Part shown: one piece after another, positions 5,384 to 5,705 of the stretch
Numbering within the stretch: the stretch's first letter is position 1
Layout of the letters: every line of letters starts with the position of its first letter
Assembly: GCA_018066225.1 (NCBI GenBank)
Contig: JAGHRU010000058.1
Span: forward strand, 1 to 5,705
Source: Candidatus Equimonas enterica
GTDB lineage: Bacteria > Bacteroidota > Bacteroidia > Bacteroidales > Bacteroidaceae
DNA length: 5,705 nt
Direction of reading: 5' to 3'
Notes under the pieces: model-generated
Databases searched by the model: none
What the model was told of the DNA's origin: nothing
The model's input: only the letters and a program-made list of their open reading frames with translations
Made by a program: the position numbers and the translations under genes

Positions 5384-5705
5384 TCAGAAACCTTCGAGGG
5401 GCAGGAGCACGGTGGGCAGCAGCAGGAGCATGCCGAGGACGATGAAGACGGCCAGCAGGCGCACGAACCACCGAAACCACACGCCGTAGGGCACGCGCGC
5501 CAGAGCCAGCGCACCCATCAGCACGCCCGAGGTGGGGGTGATCATATTGGTAAAGCCGTCGCCAAACTGGTAGGCCATCACCGTGGCCTGCCGCGAGAGC
5601 CCGATGACGTCGCTGAACGGGGCCATGATGGGCATCGTCAGCGCAGCCTTCGCGCTGCCCGAGGGGATGATGATATTGATGAGCGTCTGTACCCAGTACA
5701 TCACC
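5384..5705 (-). CDS. YfcC/DcuC-type membrane carrier, C-terminal part (runs off the window)
   Basis: The frame is open to the right edge, so the N-terminal portion lies outside; about 107 codons are visible. The segment INIIIPSGSAKAALTMPIMA, then YQFGDGFTNMITPTSGVLMG, is typical of the C-terminal half of YfcC-family carriers (C4-dicarboxylate anaerobic carrier-like, ion-transporter superfamily), with re-entrant PSGSxxAALTMP and GDGxTNxxxPTS motifs. The last helix, WFVRLLAVFIVLGMLLLLPTV, ends close to the C-terminus. The protein is in the inner membrane and the substrate is unknown (carboxylate or peptide-like in characterised relatives). Two bases separate its TGA from the sulfatase ATG, so the genes are translationally coupled and probably act in one catabolic pathway. 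The apparent GTG/ATG at 5704/5701 is internal and not the true start. Confidence 0.85.
   Translation of the reverse strand, partial: VMYWVQTLINIIIPSGSAKAALTMPIMAPFSDVIGLSRQATVMAYQFGDGFTNMITPTSGVLMGALALARVPYGVWFRWFVRLLAVFIVLGMLLLLPTVLLPLEGF
5390..5395 (-). promoter_or_regulatory. Ribosome-binding-site-like sequence for the sulfatase
   Basis: On the minus strand GAAGG precedes TTTCTGACC and then the ATG at 5381, a spacing of nine bases. It lies within the last codons of the carrier gene and supports the choice of 5381 as start, together with termination-reinitiation coupling. Shine-Dalgarno signals are weak in Bacteroidetes, so its contribution is uncertain. Confidence 0.4.

Noticed and set aside
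5382..5480. Longer sulfatase N-terminus starting at 5480
   Set aside because: It adds an Arg/Pro/Ala-rich stretch before the signal peptide and lies entirely within the carrier coding sequence; the ATG at 5381 fits coupling and the signal peptide.
4575..5489. Long plus-strand frame of 304 residues opposite the sulfatase
   Set aside because: It is a shadow frame typical of GC-rich DNA; the minus strand carries all sulfatase active-site motifs.

Overview
The window looks like a chromosomal fragment from a Bacteroidales bacterium (Prevotellaceae or a relative is plausible; the genus cannot be fixed from sequence alone). The reasons are TAnnTTTG-type -7 promoter elements (TATCTTTG at 213-220, TAAATTTG at 1802-1809), start codons with weak or absent Shine-Dalgarno sequences, a DUF4143 ATPase, and a serine-type sulfatase next to a YfcC-type carrier. 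The left edge is a G14-C-G6-C14 run that looks like a contig end or artefact.

Layout. Positions 36-139 hold no gene I can support. A good intrinsic terminator (140-178) closes a gene lying outside the window. Next comes a -7 promoter element and an array of 33-bp tandem repeats (205-314), each carrying a GACTTT/AAAGTC dyad or a variant of it. The array runs directly into an AAA_14/DUF4143 ATPase gene (318-1653) that is split by a frameshift near 561. Then an AT-rich two-gene operon (1848-3759) encodes an ABC-type AAA ATPase and, overlapping it by 14 bases, a TOPRIM-like protein. Facing it on the minus strand are a secreted S1 sulfatase (3861-5381) and, upstream and nearly touching it, the C-terminal part of a YfcC/DcuC-type membrane carrier (5384 to beyond the right edge). 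A 24-bp perfect inverted repeat (3798-3847) separates the convergent operons and should terminate both.

The most interesting part is the ATPase/TOPRIM pair. Its base composition is visibly lower in GC than both flanks. In hand-counted 60-base samples I get 17/60 GC inside it (2701-2760), 32/60 in the DUF4143 gene (1081-1140) and 38/60 in the sulfatase (4081-4140). It has its own promoter with two closely spaced palindromes. It is bracketed by a near-perfect 29/30-base direct repeat (1662-1690 and 3794-3823), which is one arm of the convergent terminator. The simplest reading is that a defence-type cassette was inserted between the DUF4143 gene and the shared terminator, duplicating one arm. 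By architecture it belongs with ATPase plus TOPRIM/OLD-like anti-phage systems (compare PARIS AriA/AriB and AbiL/RloB-type pairs). I cannot assign it to a named system by reading alone, so the defence role is inference.

The sulfatase and carrier appear to be host catabolic genes: a secreted enzyme that removes sulfate from a glycan or other sulfate ester, co-translated with a carboxylate- or peptide-type carrier whose substrate is unknown.
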